Position numbers and translations under genes: made by a program | Notes under the pieces: generated by a model | Database searches by the model: none | The model's input: the letters and a program-made list of their open reading frames with translations, nothing else | Told to the model about the DNA's origin: nothing | Shown here: one piece after another, positions 43,316 through 52,710 of the stretch | How the letters are laid out: each line of letters opens with the position of its first letter | How positions within the stretch are numbered: position 1 is the stretch's first letter | DNA from: Sphingobacteriales bacterium | Lineage (GTDB): Bacteria; Bacteroidota; Bacteroidia; Chitinophagales; LD1 | Length of the DNA: 64,000 nt | NCBI GenBank assembly: GCA_018262795.1 | Contig: JADFDM010000006.1 | Location: 1-64,000 of the forward strand | Direction: 5' to 3'

Positions 43316-46300
43316 ATGCAGAAGTTCAAAAAACTCAATAACATCTTCGGATGGGCCGCTTTTATTTTTGCTGCGGTGGTGTATAGTATGACCATGGAAA
43401 GCAGCGGCAGTTTCTGGGATTGTGGCGAGTTTGTTTCCGGTTGTTACAAGTTGCAGGTGGTGCACCCACCGGGTGCTCCTTTCTTTTTGATGTTGGGTAG
43501 AATTTTCACCCTTTTTGCCAGCGACCCGTCTCATGTGGCCGTTACGGTCAACTTTCTAAGTGCATTAGCTACTGCCGGTGCGGTGATGTTTACTTTTTGG
43601 ACTACCACCGGGCTAGCCCGTAAAGTGGTGATGAAGGATGGCAACTACACCGATGGTAGAATACTAACCGTTATCGGAGCCGGACTTATTGCTGCTACTT
43701 CTTGCACTTTCCTCGATTCACTGTGGTTCAGTGCCGTAGAAGGAGAGGTATATGCCCTCTCTCAGTTCTTTATGTCATTTATTATATGGGCTATTGTGAA
43801 GTGGGATGCTGATGACAGCCGCTATGCCGATCATTGGCTGCTGCTGATTGCCTACATGACCGGCCTTTCTATTGGGGTGCACTTGCTTAGTTTGCTGGCG
43901 CTGCCTACCATTGCTTTGGTCTATTATTACAAGCGGTACAAAACCACTTTGACCGGTTGGATATTGGCTATTGGCGTGGGCTTCGTTATTCTCGGCATTT
44001 ACATGAAGTTCATTATTTCTTACACGCAGGCCTTCATGTCCAGCTTCGATAAGTTCTTTGTAAACACACTGAACCTGCCTTTCAACAGCGGAGTACTTTT
44101 CTTCTTTATTCTCTTGGTAGGAGCATTAGTAGGCGGCATCTACTATTCACACAAAGCCAAGAAGCGCGGGCTGAACCTCATCCTGTTGGGTCTTGCGTTT
44201 TCATACATCGGGTACCTGTCGTACCTCATGGTACCTATCCGTGCCTTGGCAAATCCGCCTATCAATATGAACAAACCGGACGATCCCTTTACCTTGCGTT
44301 CTTATGTTGATCGCGAACAGTATGGCGACCGTCCTTTATTCAGAGGCCCCGACTACACCGTTACTTCTTATGATATAGAAGACTACGTAAAAACCGGAGA
44401 GCGCTGGTACAAAGATGATAAGAATGGCAAGTACGCCTTTGGCGGTTACAAGCAAGATTACAAATTCCGCGATGATGTGCAGATGCTGTTTCCTCGTCTC
44501 GGCTTTTGGCAAGAGGAGGGAAAAAAAGCGGGGTACCGCGCTTGGCTGAATCCTGATTACAATGTAGTGAATCGAGGCACCAAGGAAGTGGTGAAAACTT
44601 TTCCACCGAGCGGCTTGCAACAAGCCACCGATTACGCCAACAGTTTAAACAAAGACGGAGGTAATACCTATTATGTGAAGGATGCTATTTCCTTTGGAGA
44701 TAATCTTCGGTACTTCTTCAAGTATCAGATTGGCTACATGTACTTCCGCTATTTTATGTGGAACTTCTCCGGTCGTCAAGATGATATTCAAGGAACCTAT
44801 GCCAATGACAATGGCCGGTGGATTTCGGGCATTCCCTTCATTGACAATTCGCACCTGTTCTTTACCCCTGAGTGGCCACAAGAGCATCTGTCTAAATCAA
44901 TGTTGGCGAATAAGGCTCGCAATAAATTCTTCATGATTCCTTTCATTATCGGACTCATTGGTTTGATATACACTTTGTATAAGGATGAAAAAACGTTCTG
45001 GATTATTATGGTGCTGTTTGGCACTACCGGTTTGTTGCAAATAGTGTATCAAAACGAGCCACCTATTGAACCTCGAGAGCGAGATTATGCGCAAGCAGGA
45101 TCTTTTCTCACTTACACCATCTGGATGGGATTTGGATTGATTGCCATCGTTGATTTGCTGCGAAAGCGATTACCCGAAATACCGAGCGTAGTAGCGGCTT
45201 TTCTGCTTTGCGCCTTAGCGCCTATACTGATGGGCTCGCAGGGTTGGGATGATCACACTCGCCACCACCGCTACACCGCTCGCGATTTTGCGATTGACTA
45301 CTTAGAATCTTGTGCTCCGAACGCTATCCTGTTTACACAAGGAGATAATGATACTTACCCGCTTTGGTATGCACAAGAAGTAGAAGGAGTACGCACCGAC
45401 ATTCGGATTATTAACCTCTCTCTGCTCGGAGTGGACTGGTACATTGACCAGTTGCGCTATAAGATGAACAATGCCGCACCGCTCAAACTATCCTTTACTC
45501 CTGAGCAATACTTAGGCAGCAATCGCGATATTGTGCGCTACAAGCAAGACCCTCGCATTCCCGATGGCACTCCGGTTGATCTGAAAAAAGTGATGCAGTT
45601 TATTGCCAGCGAAAATCCGAACGATAAGGTGTTCTATCAGAATGGAGAAAACGAGAACTACTTGCCTACTCATGATTTTTATATTGATGTGGATACTAAT
45701 AAGGTGAAAGAGATGGATATGATAGCGCCTGAAGATTACGGCAAGATGGTTTCGCGGATGGAATGGCACATTGACAACAGTGCCTTGCTGAAAAATGACC
45801 TGATGACCTTAGACATTGTGGCCAATAACCTGATGGAGCGCCCTATTTATTTCGCGGTGTCAGTAGCGCCTGATGCGTACCTCAATCTGGAGAAATATTT
45901 TGAGTTGGAAGGTCTTACTTATCGCATTGTTCCAAAGGTAAACGAAAGCAATTCGCCTTACAGCGCTCCGGTGCGCACCGATGCCATGTATCAGAACATG
46001 ATGACCAAGTTTAAATTTGGAGGCATTGAGGAGAATCCCAAGATTTACTTAGATGAAAACGTGTTGCGAATGACCGTGAACATTCGCGGTAATTTTGGAA
46101 GATTAGCCGAAGCGTTAATCGCAGAAGGGCAGAAGGAGAAAGCCGCCAAAGTGATTGATTACTCGCTAAAAGTGATGCCGGCAAGCAGAGTGCCTCATTC
46201 GGTGTTTGACTATTCGTACCCGGAGATTTATTACCAAGCCGGAGAGAAAGAAAAAGGGCATGCACTTTTGCAGGAAATGTTTGATAAAGCAAAAGACGAA

Positions 46301-46585
46301 CTCGATTACTATAAAACAGTTTATGCGTATGCGCTGTCTCAAGCACGCGAGTCGGGCGATATGGCCTACTATGCCAGTTTGCAACAAGGTAAGTTCATGG
46401 AAAGGCGCGAAGTGCGCGAACAACTCTACATCATGCAAGAGATGAACATGGATGCCAAGAAATACGACACGCCTGAATTTGCTGCAAAAATCGAGAAGGA
46501 ATTTACCGATTACCGAATGGCCTTTGTGCAAATGCCGCAGTCCGCAGGGCCGGCACCCGCACCGGGAGGAGGCGAAGCACAATAA
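43316..46585 (+). CDS. DUF2723 (GT117-type) membrane glycosyltransferase
   Basis: 1089 residues. N-terminal ~450 residues hold 10-12 hydrophobic segments; the D-C-G-E-F motif near 35-45, before the second segment, is the DUF2723/POMT-type catalytic motif (F-W-D-C-G-E-F). The C-terminal half is a large soluble domain with tetratricopeptide-like helices, ending in a proline/glycine tail. Bacteroidota proteins of this kind are thought to attach a sugar to exported proteins. No glycan operon is adjacent, only rlmB after a terminator. Confidence 0.92.
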   Translation: MQKFKKLNNIFGWAAFIFAAVVYSMTMESSGSFWDCGEFVSGCYKLQVVHPPGAPFFLMLGRIFTLFASDPSHVAVTVNFLSALATAGAVMFTFWTTTGLARKVVMKDGNYTDGRILTVIGAGLIAATSCTFLDSLWFSAVEGEVYALSQFFMSFIIWAIVKWDADDSRYADHWLLLIAYMTGLSIGVHLLSLLALPTIALVYYYKRYKTTLTGWILAIGVGFVILGIYMKFIISYTQAFMSSFDKFFVNTLNLPFNSGVLFFFILLVGALVGGIYYSHKAKKRGLNLILLGLAFSYIGYLSYLMVPIRALANPPINMNKPDDPFTLRSYVDREQYGDRPLFRGPDYTVTSYDIEDYVKTGERWYKDDKNGKYAFGGYKQDYKFRDDVQMLFPRLGFWQEEGKKAGYRAWLNPDYNVVNRGTKEVVKTFPPSGLQQATDYANSLNKDGGNTYYVKDAISFGDNLRYFFKYQIGYMYFRYFMWNFSGRQDDIQGTYANDNGRWISGIPFIDNSHLFFTPEWPQEHLSKSMLANKARNKFFMIPFIIGLIGLIYTLYKDEKTFWIIMVLFGTTGLLQIVYQNEPPIEPRERDYAQAGSFLTYTIWMGFGLIAIVDLLRKRLPEIPSVVAAFLLCALAPILMGSQGWDDHTRHHRYTARDFAIDYLESCAPNAILFTQGDNDTYPLWYAQEVEGVRTDIRIINLSLLGVDWYIDQLRYKMNNAAPLKLSFTPEQYLGSNRDIVRYKQDPRIPDGTPVDLKKVMQFIASENPNDKVFYQNGENENYLPTHDFYIDVDTNKVKEMDMIAPEDYGKMVSRMEWHIDNSALLKNDLMTLDIVANNLMERPIYFAVSVAPDAYLNLEKYFELEGLTYRIVPKVNESNSPYSAPVRTDAMYQNMMTKFKFGGIEENPKIYLDENVLRMTVNIRGNFGRLAEALIAEGQKEKAAKVIDYSLKVMPASRVPHSVFDYSYPEIYYQAGEKEKGHALLQEMFDKAKDELDYYKTVYAYALSQARESGDMAYYASLQQGKFMERREVREQLYIMQEMNMDAKKYDTPEFAAKIEKEFTDYRMAFVQMPQSAGPAPAPGGGEAQ

Positions 46586-46592
46586 TTCATAC

Positions 46593-46617
46593 AGCCCCTC
46601 TGCAAAGAGGGGCTTTT
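46593..46617 (+). terminator. Intrinsic terminator after the DUF2723 gene
   Basis: Perfect 8-bp stem AGCCCCTC/GAGGGGCT with 6-base loop and TTTT, 8 bases past the stop at 46585. rlmB starts only 11 bases after, so it needs its own signal or read-through. Confidence 0.88.
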
Positions 46618-46627
46618 AGTTTCAACT

Positions 46628-47386
46628 ATGAGCAATCATCCTTTTTGTTTCTTTGGTCGCAAGCCGGTGTTGGAAGCGCTGGTAGCCGGTAAGCGATTTG
46701 ATAAGATTTTATTGTTGAAGACTGCTGCCGGAGCCGATATCCGCGAGCTTCAGCGATTAGCCAAGGAGTCTGATATACCGGTGCAATTAGTGCCGCGTGA
46801 GAAACTCGACCATGTAGCAGGCAAGTATGCCAAACACCGCGAAGCCAATCACCAAGGGGTCATTGGTTTCCTTTCCATCATTGAATATCAACACATAGAG
46901 GATGTGATTGACCATGTGATTTCGCAGGGAAGGAACCCACTATTTCTGGTGCTGGATGGAATTACCGATGTTGGAAATTTTGGTGCCATAGCCCGTTCGG
47001 CTGAGTGCCTCGGAGCCGATGCTATCATAGTGCCCGCTCAGGGTTCGGCACAAATAAATGCCGAAGCCATGAAGGCCAGTGCGGGGGCGCTGAACAAAAT
47101 ATTTGTGTGCCGCGAAAAGAACTTGCTCACTGCCGTGAAACTGCTGAAGGCAAGTGGCCTCCGCATTTTTGGAACCGAGATGAAAGCGGCTCACAAAATC
47201 CATGAAGCCGACTTCACGATTCCCTGCGCCATTGTGATGGGATCTGAAGGGGATGGCATTTCAAAAGAAGTGATGAAACTGTGCGATGAAAATATTCTGA
47301 TTCCCATGAGCGGCACTACTGAATCGCTCAATGTATCGGTGAGTGCAGGAATTATTCTGTACGAAGTGATGAAGCAGCGGGGATAA
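46628..47386 (+). CDS. rlmB: 23S rRNA (guanosine2251-2'-O)-methyltransferase RlmB
   Basis: 252 residues. N-terminal substrate-binding domain (~6-80, starts F-F-G-R-K-P-V-L-E-A) and a SpoU/TrmH SPOUT domain (~95-250) with the three motifs: N-F-G-A-I-A-R-S-A, I-V-M-G-S-E-G-D-G-I-S and L-N-V-S-V-S-A-G-I. It methylates G2251 in the ribosome peptidyl-transferase centre. TrmH-type homologues are the alternative; the N-domain favours RlmB. Confidence 0.93.
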   Translation: MSNHPFCFFGRKPVLEALVAGKRFDKILLLKTAAGADIRELQRLAKESDIPVQLVPREKLDHVAGKYAKHREANHQGVIGFLSIIEYQHIEDVIDHVISQGRNPLFLVLDGITDVGNFGAIARSAECLGADAIIVPAQGSAQINAEAMKASAGALNKIFVCREKNLLTAVKLLKASGLRIFGTEMKAAHKIHEADFTIPCAIVMGSEGDGISKEVMKLCDENILIPMSGTTESLNVSVSAGIILYEVMKQRG

Positions 47387-47436
47387 GGTAGCGGTTGTAT
47401 TGCTAAGCTAAGACTGCATCAATGGGTCTATTGAAT

Positions 47437-48543
47437 TTATAGCACGAGATGTTTTTTCTCGCGTGGTTCTTCCTCAATATCCTTTTTAAATGGGTTGCAA
47501 ATAGAAAAAAGAACCGCTTTATTTTCATTGCAACCGAGCGGAAGGTTCTGCCTAAATACTTGCATAGATTCTTCAGGAACTATATCGTTCCATCTCATAT
47601 AATCCCATACCGTTTTTGCGCTGGCAATGGCTAAGTAATTTACAGAGCCGGTGGTGCCGCGATAGAAGTCAGTTACCTTTTTAAGGGCTTCGTTCACCGC
47701 CATTTTTTGAGTGAGCAATTTCAATGGCTGTTGCAACTGAGCCGAGAAATATTGGCGGTAGCTCTCAAACTGAGAGGATGAAAATTCGCTTTTCTTTAAA
47801 TCCTTACTCCATTGCCCTAACGCCAGGCGCACCGGAGTCAACTCATCGTTTAATTGCTGCTTTATCAGTTTCAACTCTGAATGAGAATAGTAAGTTAGAA
47901 TGGTCATATCGGGCATGGGAAACAAAACAATACCGGTATCTGCGGTAGTTGTTTCGAAGGGCTGCATGTTTATATTATTCTCTTTTACGAAGTCGAAGAA
48001 AGGATTCGTAAAAGCATATACCTCATCTTTATCGCCCCATTTATTTTTGAGAATTTCACTGTAAGGAGTATAATAGTCTTGATTGTTTTCGGGATGTTTG
48101 CTCGAAGTACACAAAAGTTTTAGCTCCTCTTCCTCCATCTTTATCAGTTCGGAAAGTCCACTGGGCTTTATCAAACTGCGGTAATAATTCATACAGTCTT
48201 CAAAAAGAGCATCCAACAATTTTTCACCCCGCTTGAGCAATACAATCTCAACTTTGTTTTTGTGCTTTCTGGCGCGAATTGATTTGATGTCGCGCATGAT
48301 TTGGCGAAATTCATCTAAGGGCATTGGCGGGTTAAGTTGCTCGCAGAATGTCTCAATACCTTTGATTTTTATGAACTGGTTATTATTGGCCGTTGCATAT
48401 TGATCTTCGAAATCAATCAATACATAGGTACTGCCTGAAATGATTACGGTATCGGCATATAAAAAGGCAACCCTAATGTTTTGCCCTTCGTGAGGCAAAA
48501 GGGTTTTAGCTTGGTCGCTGTAAATAGAGTTTATCTGCAACAT
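47437..48543 (-). CDS. Unrecognised 368-residue cytoplasmic protein
   Basis: No signal peptide and no membrane segment; acidic/lysine-rich with about equal helix and strand propensity. Residues ~110-160 and ~230-290 look helical. No catalytic motif recognised; the C-terminal tail is very acidic/basic, with E-E-E-P-R-E-K-K. Follows the gene at 48657-49145 by 113 bases on the same strand, possibly one operon. Its last ~8 codons carry a 24-bp sequence that recurs near the upstream gene's start. Confidence 0.72.
   Translation of the reverse strand: MLQINSIYSDQAKTLLPHEGQNIRVAFLYADTVIISGSTYVLIDFEDQYATANNNQFIKIKGIETFCEQLNPPMPLDEFRQIMRDIKSIRARKHKNKVEIVLLKRGEKLLDALFEDCMNYYRSLIKPSGLSELIKMEEEELKLLCTSSKHPENNQDYYTPYSEILKNKWGDKDEVYAFTNPFFDFVKENNINMQPFETTTADTGIVLFPMPDMTILTYYSHSELKLIKQQLNDELTPVRLALGQWSKDLKKSEFSSSQFESYRQYFSAQLQQPLKLLTQKMAVNEALKKVTDFYRGTTGSVNYLAIASAKTVWDYMRWNDIVPEESMQVFRQNLPLGCNENKAVLFSICNPFKKDIEEEPREKKHLVL
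47451..47474. repeat. 24-bp direct repeat, copy 1
   Basis: GTTTTTTCTCGC-N-TGGTTCTTCCT at 47451-47474, matching 49084-49107 at 23 of 24 positions. Here it lies within the 3' end of the 368-residue gene, in a different reading frame from the second copy. Confidence 0.8.
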
Positions 48544-48656
48544 GGCGCGGGTGTATTATTGCCAATATAATGAATGTTGCGTTTGTAGAAAAGGAGGAGA
48601 TGAATTATGAATTGCGGATTGGAAATTTCCTTCCTAAAAAAAACTTGTATCGTATT

Positions 48657-49145
48657 TTACTCTTCCGTGTTCAAATGCTCAAACTTAATAGTGAGCTTGC
48701 CGGGGGTGATGCCGATGTTTTTTACCAGCACAAATTTTTTGAGGTCGTTGCGGCCTATCCGATTGCCATAATCTTCAAAAGAATAGGTTATTTTTTGTTC
48801 ATCGGTGAGGGAGATAGAAGGCCCATTTATAGCCCCCCTGCGTGTGGTGGAGGCATAAATAATCAGGTTGCCGATAGCGCTCAAAGTAGCTGTGGAAGAA
48901 GGAGTGCCAAGTATGTTTTCGAGGTTCAATGAAACGGTTTTCCCCACCGGCACTTTGGCTTTGCGCACTCTGGTAGGCTTTGGCAGGCGATGGATGATAA
49001 GCGGGTGATAAACATATTGCCCCAGTTTAGTGGCACCGTGATGATATATCCGCTTAGCGGCTGCGATTACCTGCGCCATCGAGGTTTTTTCTCGCATGGT
49101 TCTTCCTTCGACCAGATTATTGAGTATTCCGACCAGATAAGTCAT
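48657..49145 (-). CDS. Unrecognised 162-residue protein
   Basis: Starts at ATG 49145; ATG at 49097 or 49079, or GTG 49157, are alternatives, giving 138 to 166 residues. The N-terminal ~25 residues include a heptad-like G-I-M-T-Y-L-V/G-I-L-N-N-L-V repeat, then a basic region, P-K-P-T-R-V-R-K-A-K-V-P-V-G-K, and a beta-rich C-terminal half. No family recognised. The heptad could pack as a helix; the arginine/lysine block could bind nucleic acid. Upstream of the 368-residue gene. Confidence 0.65.
   Translation of the reverse strand: MTYLVGILNNLVEGRTMREKTSMAQVIAAAKRIYHHGATKLGQYVYHPLIIHRLPKPTRVRKAKVPVGKTVSLNLENILGTPSSTATLSAIGNLIIYASTTRRGAINGPSISLTDEQKITYSFEDYGNRIGRNDLKKFVLVKNIGITPGKLTIKFEHLNTEE
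49084..49107. repeat. 24-bp direct repeat, copy 2
   Basis: GTTTTTTCTCGC-N-TGGTTCTTCCT at 49084-49107, in the 5' part of the 162-residue gene. 1633 bp from copy 1. The two copies encode different residues, so the match is at the DNA level. Confidence 0.8.
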
Positions 49146-49157
49146 AATTCCGACCAC
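49109..49157. repeat. Three imperfect 21-nt repeats
   Basis: The core CGACCA recurs at 49109, 49130 and 49151, exactly 21 nt apart, within longer similar units (TTCCGACCAGATAA-like). On the minus strand the period is seven codons, encoding the repeated G-I-[ML]-x-x-L-V. Confidence 0.75.
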
Positions 49158-49460
49158 GAATATTAAAATTTCTTACTCTTGCTTGCTTCTTAAAGTCAGA
49201 GGCGACAATGATTAACTCCGTTATTTATGGCGGAGGAAAGTCGCTATATACCATCCCGGCTTTAGCCATGACTGTTGTAGTGAGCAGGGTTAAAGCTATG
49301 GAGAGGCATTCTATTACCCCCAGCCTAAAGGCAGGAGTTAATGTGCGAAGAAACGTATAAATATTCCGCTGGAATTATAGGTGTAGCGACTCAGTTTATA
49401 AGCCTTTCGGGCGCAATGCAGCCAGCGAACGTTGCTTATTTAAAGCCGCAAGATTCTCCA
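49158..49460. other. Gene-free stretch, nothing assigned
   Basis: The 303 bases between the 162-residue gene and the YceI-like gene's stop have no credible coding frame and no RNA gene that I recognise. It may hold the promoter of the minus-strand gene pair. Confidence 0.5.
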
Positions 49461-50033
49461 CTATTCCCTCTTCAAAATAGATTGTTGAATATTCACCATC
49501 ACATCGGGGCTAAGGTTTTTGGCATTGTCCATATCTACCCCTAAATCGGGCAGGCTCAATCTGAAATTCAAAGTCAGGACGCACGAAATAGGGTCCCCTA
49601 CTACATGCCTCAACTCACCACTACCCTGTACTTTGTGCATTCCTTTTTCATTGATCAAGTATCCTTCAATGGCCAGCTTTTGGGTCTTGCTGTCGGTGGT
49701 ATTAATAAATTCAAGACTCAGCTTGCCTTTCAACTGCCAGTCTTTGTCAATCAGTTTTTTCTTCCACAGCTTATCTATCGAGTCAACACCCGTTTGTAAA
49801 GTAGCTAAATCGAGGTGGAGGATAAGAGAAGCATTGTCGTAGTTGAGATGCGCTCTTAACTGATTGCTATAGGCTTGGAACATCGAATCTTTATAAACAG
49901 CTCTGACCTCAATCAGTCCGTTTATGGTGCCATAAGCACCATTAAAGTCTTGGGAGTTGGCACTAGAAGCCCCTGTCGAAAACAAAAGAATTATAAGAAA
50001 GCGCAGCGTAGAAATAGATTTCATAGTATTCAT
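49461..50033 (-). CDS. YceI-like secreted protein
   Basis: 190 residues with a signal peptide (~1-28, ending A-N-S-Q). The C-terminal half follows a YceI-type pattern: K-T-Q-K-L-A-I-E-G-Y-L, M-H-K-V-Q-G-S-G-E-L, a strand pair and L-P-D-L-G-V-D. YceI proteins are lipocalin-fold barrels that bind isoprenoid or other amphiphilic ligands. The match is loose. 70 bases downstream of the HMA gene on the same strand, maybe part of that operon. Confidence 0.68.
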   Translation of the reverse strand: MNTMKSISTLRFLIILLFSTGASSANSQDFNGAYGTINGLIEVRAVYKDSMFQAYSNQLRAHLNYDNASLILHLDLATLQTGVDSIDKLWKKKLIDKDWQLKGKLSLEFINTTDSKTQKLAIEGYLINEKGMHKVQGSGELRHVVGDPISCVLTLNFRLSLPDLGVDMDNAKNLSPDVMVNIQQSILKRE

Positions 50034-50102
50034 TTTTAGCCCCCCTCCAAACCGGAGAATGGATTATAAGTTAACACTTTTATGTCGTTTTTGTTACAAT
50101 AT

Positions 50103-50324
50103 TTACGCTATTCGTTCAGCGGTATAGCCGGCACCCTTCATGGCTTCTACAATTTGCACCTCTGTCACGTTGCCCGAATATATTTTTAACTGCCGTTCAG
50201 GGCTGCTTAGGTCAACGGCCCAATTTCCCTCTCCTACTAATTGATTAAGCGGCTCGGTCACTTTAGTGACACAACCTTCGCATTTAAGAGAGGTTTTAAA
50301 CCGCATTGTTTCTATTTTATCCAT
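50103..50324 (-). CDS. Heavy-metal-associated domain protein, copper chaperone-like
   Basis: 73 residues with one HMA fold; metal site CEGC at Cys15-Cys18. Only 3 bases separate its start from the CopA stop, so it is a CopZ-like chaperone that passes Cu(I) to or from CopA. CxxC spacing is right for copper; the usual MxCxxC methionine is replaced by leucine-lysine (L-K-C-E-G-C), somewhat atypical. Confidence 0.92.
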   Translation of the reverse strand: MDKIETMRFKTSLKCEGCVTKVTEPLNQLVGEGNWAVDLSSPERQLKIYSGNVTEVQIVEAMKGAGYTAERIA

Positions 50325-50327
50325 GTT

Positions 50328-52562
50328 TTAAATTTTAGAAAATTTTAAACGCAAACTATTACTGACTACCGAAACCGAACTCATGGCCATCGCTGCCCCC
50401 GCTATCATAGGGTTCAGCAAAAAGCCATTTACCGGATACAGTATTCCGGCTGCCAGCGGAATGCCGATGAGATTGTAAATAAATGCCCAAAAAAGATTTT
50501 GCCGGATAAATGAAATCGTTTTTCGGGACAGCAAAACGGCTTTGGGCACGGCTCGCAAATCAGACGTAATCAAAGTCATCTTTGCTACATCCATCGCTAT
50601 ATCCGATCCTTTTCCCATCGCTATACTTACATCTGCTTGCGCCAGCGCTTCAGAGTCATTAATACCATCGCCTACCATCGCCACTATTTTTCCCTTTGCC
50701 TGAAGTTCTCTTACAAACATCGCCTTATCGGCCGGCAACACCTCCGCTTTGAAATTAGAGATGCCCACTTGCGCAGCAATAGCGGTGGCGGTTTGAGAGT
50801 TGTCGCCAGTGAGCATATACACCTCCATTCCCAATTCCTTCAATTCACGAATGGCTTGAGCAGAGGAAGTTTTTATTTGATCGGCAATCGCCACCACCGC
50901 CATTAATTCTGTAGCAGTGAAAAAACAAATCACCGTTTTGGCTTCTTGCTGCCAGGTCCTCATCCGAGCCTTCATTTCCGTTGAAATATCCGCTCCAATT
51001 TCAACGCACCATTTTGGGTTGCCGATGTAAAAAGCAGTTCCATCTATGGTCGCCTTTACACCTTTACCGGTTACACTTTCGTAGTGCTCTGTGGTGATGG
51101 AAGTTGATCTTTCCTTTAAGTACTCGACTATGGATTGCGCCAGCGGATGTTCCGATTTACGCTCTAAAGTAAACAAGGCATTTCGCAGAAAATCGCTTTC
51201 GGTCTTTACCCAAAATAAGTTGGTCACAGAGGGTTTGCCTTCAGTAATGGTTCCGGTTTTGTCGAGGATCACTGCATTTAATTTGCGAGCGGCTTCTAAG
51301 CTCTCTGCATCTTTAATAAGAATATTATTATCGGCTCCCTTCCCCACACCCACCATAATGGCCGTAGGGGTAGCAAGCCCCAAAGCACAAGGGCAGGCAA
51401 TCACCAACACTGTTACTGCGGTCAGCAAGCCATGCGTAAAACCGGCAGCACCTCCAAAAATAAACCAGCCCAAAAAAGTAAGAACGGAAATACTGATAAC
51501 TATCGGAACAAAGATGGCGGCAATTCTATCTACCAATTTTTGCACGGGTGCTTTACTGGCCTGCGCCTGCTGCACCGTTTTGATAATTTGTGCCAATAGC
51601 GTCTCTTCCCCTACTTTCTCCGCCTCAAATCGAAAACTTCCTTTCTGATTGATGGTTCCTGCAAATACTTTATCTCCTTTCTTTTTTTCGGCAGGCATCG
51701 GCTCTCCGGTAATCATACTCTCATCAATAAACGAGTTGCCTTCGGTGAGTGCGCCATCTACTGCAATTTTCTCACCGGGACGAACAATAACGATAGTCCC
51801 CACGAGCAGTTGTTCTATCGGCACTTCCATTTCTTGATCGCCATGCGCTATCAAAACTGTTTTAGGTCGAAGCCCCATCAACTTTTTAATGGCGGTAGAG
51901 GTGCCGGCTTTAGCGCGCTCCTCCAACAATCGCCCGAGCAAAATAAAAGTAATAACACCTGCGGCTGCTTCGTAATATACATGGGCCTCTAAATGACGAT
52001 TAGTCCAAAACTGCGGATAAAAGGTATTGAATATGCTGAACAAAAAAGCAATGCCCGTGCTGAGCGCTACGAGCGTATCCATATTCATAGAGCGGTGCAT
52101 TGCCTGTTTCCATGCGTTAATAAAAAAATCTTTACCGAACCAAAGCACCACCGGAGTGGCTAACAAGAGCATGATATAATCGGCATAAGGGATATTCATA
52201 AAAATCATGGCAATCAGCACCAGTGGGGTGGACAGTATTGCTGCGCCAATAAAGTTGTTTCTGAGTTTCACATAGCTTTGGTGTTGGGCTTTTTCCACCA
52301 TATCCTCCATGGACTCTGTCGCTTCCGCATCAGGAATCAACAAATCATACCCAACCGATTGGATAGACTCCTTCAGTTTTGTGGGGTTGGTTCGATCGAC
52401 TAAATACTCTACCCATACAGAGTTGCCGGCAAAATTTACCGAGGCATTTAGCACTCCCGGCTGCGCTTTCAAGGTGCTTTCTACGCTCACCGCGCAAGAA
52501 GCACAACTCATTCCTACCACCGGGAAAATACTATTCACTCCCTTTTGTTTTTCCTTCTGCAT
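50328..52562 (-). CDS. copA: Copper-translocating P-type ATPase
   Basis: 744 residues. One N-terminal HMA (GMSCASC, Cys20/Cys23), then eight membrane segments, the TGE actuator (T-G-E-P-M-P), transmembrane metal site CPC in A-C-P-C-A-L-G, phosphorylation D-K-T-G-T, S-E-H-P, and G-D-G-I-N-D-S. It exports Cu(I) from the cytoplasm. Directly followed by its HMA chaperone; both copper genes end a minus-strand operon. No regulator is adjacent. Confidence 0.97.
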   Translation of the reverse strand: MQKEKQKGVNSIFPVVGMSCASCAVSVESTLKAQPGVLNASVNFAGNSVWVEYLVDRTNPTKLKESIQSVGYDLLIPDAEATESMEDMVEKAQHQSYVKLRNNFIGAAILSTPLVLIAMIFMNIPYADYIMLLLATPVVLWFGKDFFINAWKQAMHRSMNMDTLVALSTGIAFLFSIFNTFYPQFWTNRHLEAHVYYEAAAGVITFILLGRLLEERAKAGTSTAIKKLMGLRPKTVLIAHGDQEMEVPIEQLLVGTIVIVRPGEKIAVDGALTEGNSFIDESMITGEPMPAEKKKGDKVFAGTINQKGSFRFEAEKVGEETLLAQIIKTVQQAQASKAPVQKLVDRIAAIFVPIVISISVLTFLGWFIFGGAAGFTHGLLTAVTVLVIACPCALGLATPTAIMVGVGKGADNNILIKDAESLEAARKLNAVILDKTGTITEGKPSVTNLFWVKTESDFLRNALFTLERKSEHPLAQSIVEYLKERSTSITTEHYESVTGKGVKATIDGTAFYIGNPKWCVEIGADISTEMKARMRTWQQEAKTVICFFTATELMAVVAIADQIKTSSAQAIRELKELGMEVYMLTGDNSQTATAIAAQVGISNFKAEVLPADKAMFVRELQAKGKIVAMVGDGINDSEALAQADVSIAMGKGSDIAMDVAKMTLITSDLRAVPKAVLLSRKTISFIRQNLFWAFIYNLIGIPLAAGILYPVNGFLLNPMIAGAAMAMSSVSVVSNSLRLKFSKI

Positions 52563-52710
52563 ACTCTAAATATTCATTCACTTTTCTCCTTGAGTTCTCT
52601 CAAATCAGAGGAGGCGGGTAAAACTACAGCTATTCATCAAAGCGAGTGCCTAACGTTCATCATCTGCCAAAATCTCTTTATCATTAAACCATAAAACTGA
52701 ATCAACCAAT

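Noticed and set aside
49158-49460. Possible small RNA or IS remnant
   Set aside because: No inverted terminal repeats, transposase fragment or stable RNA fold could be supported by eye.
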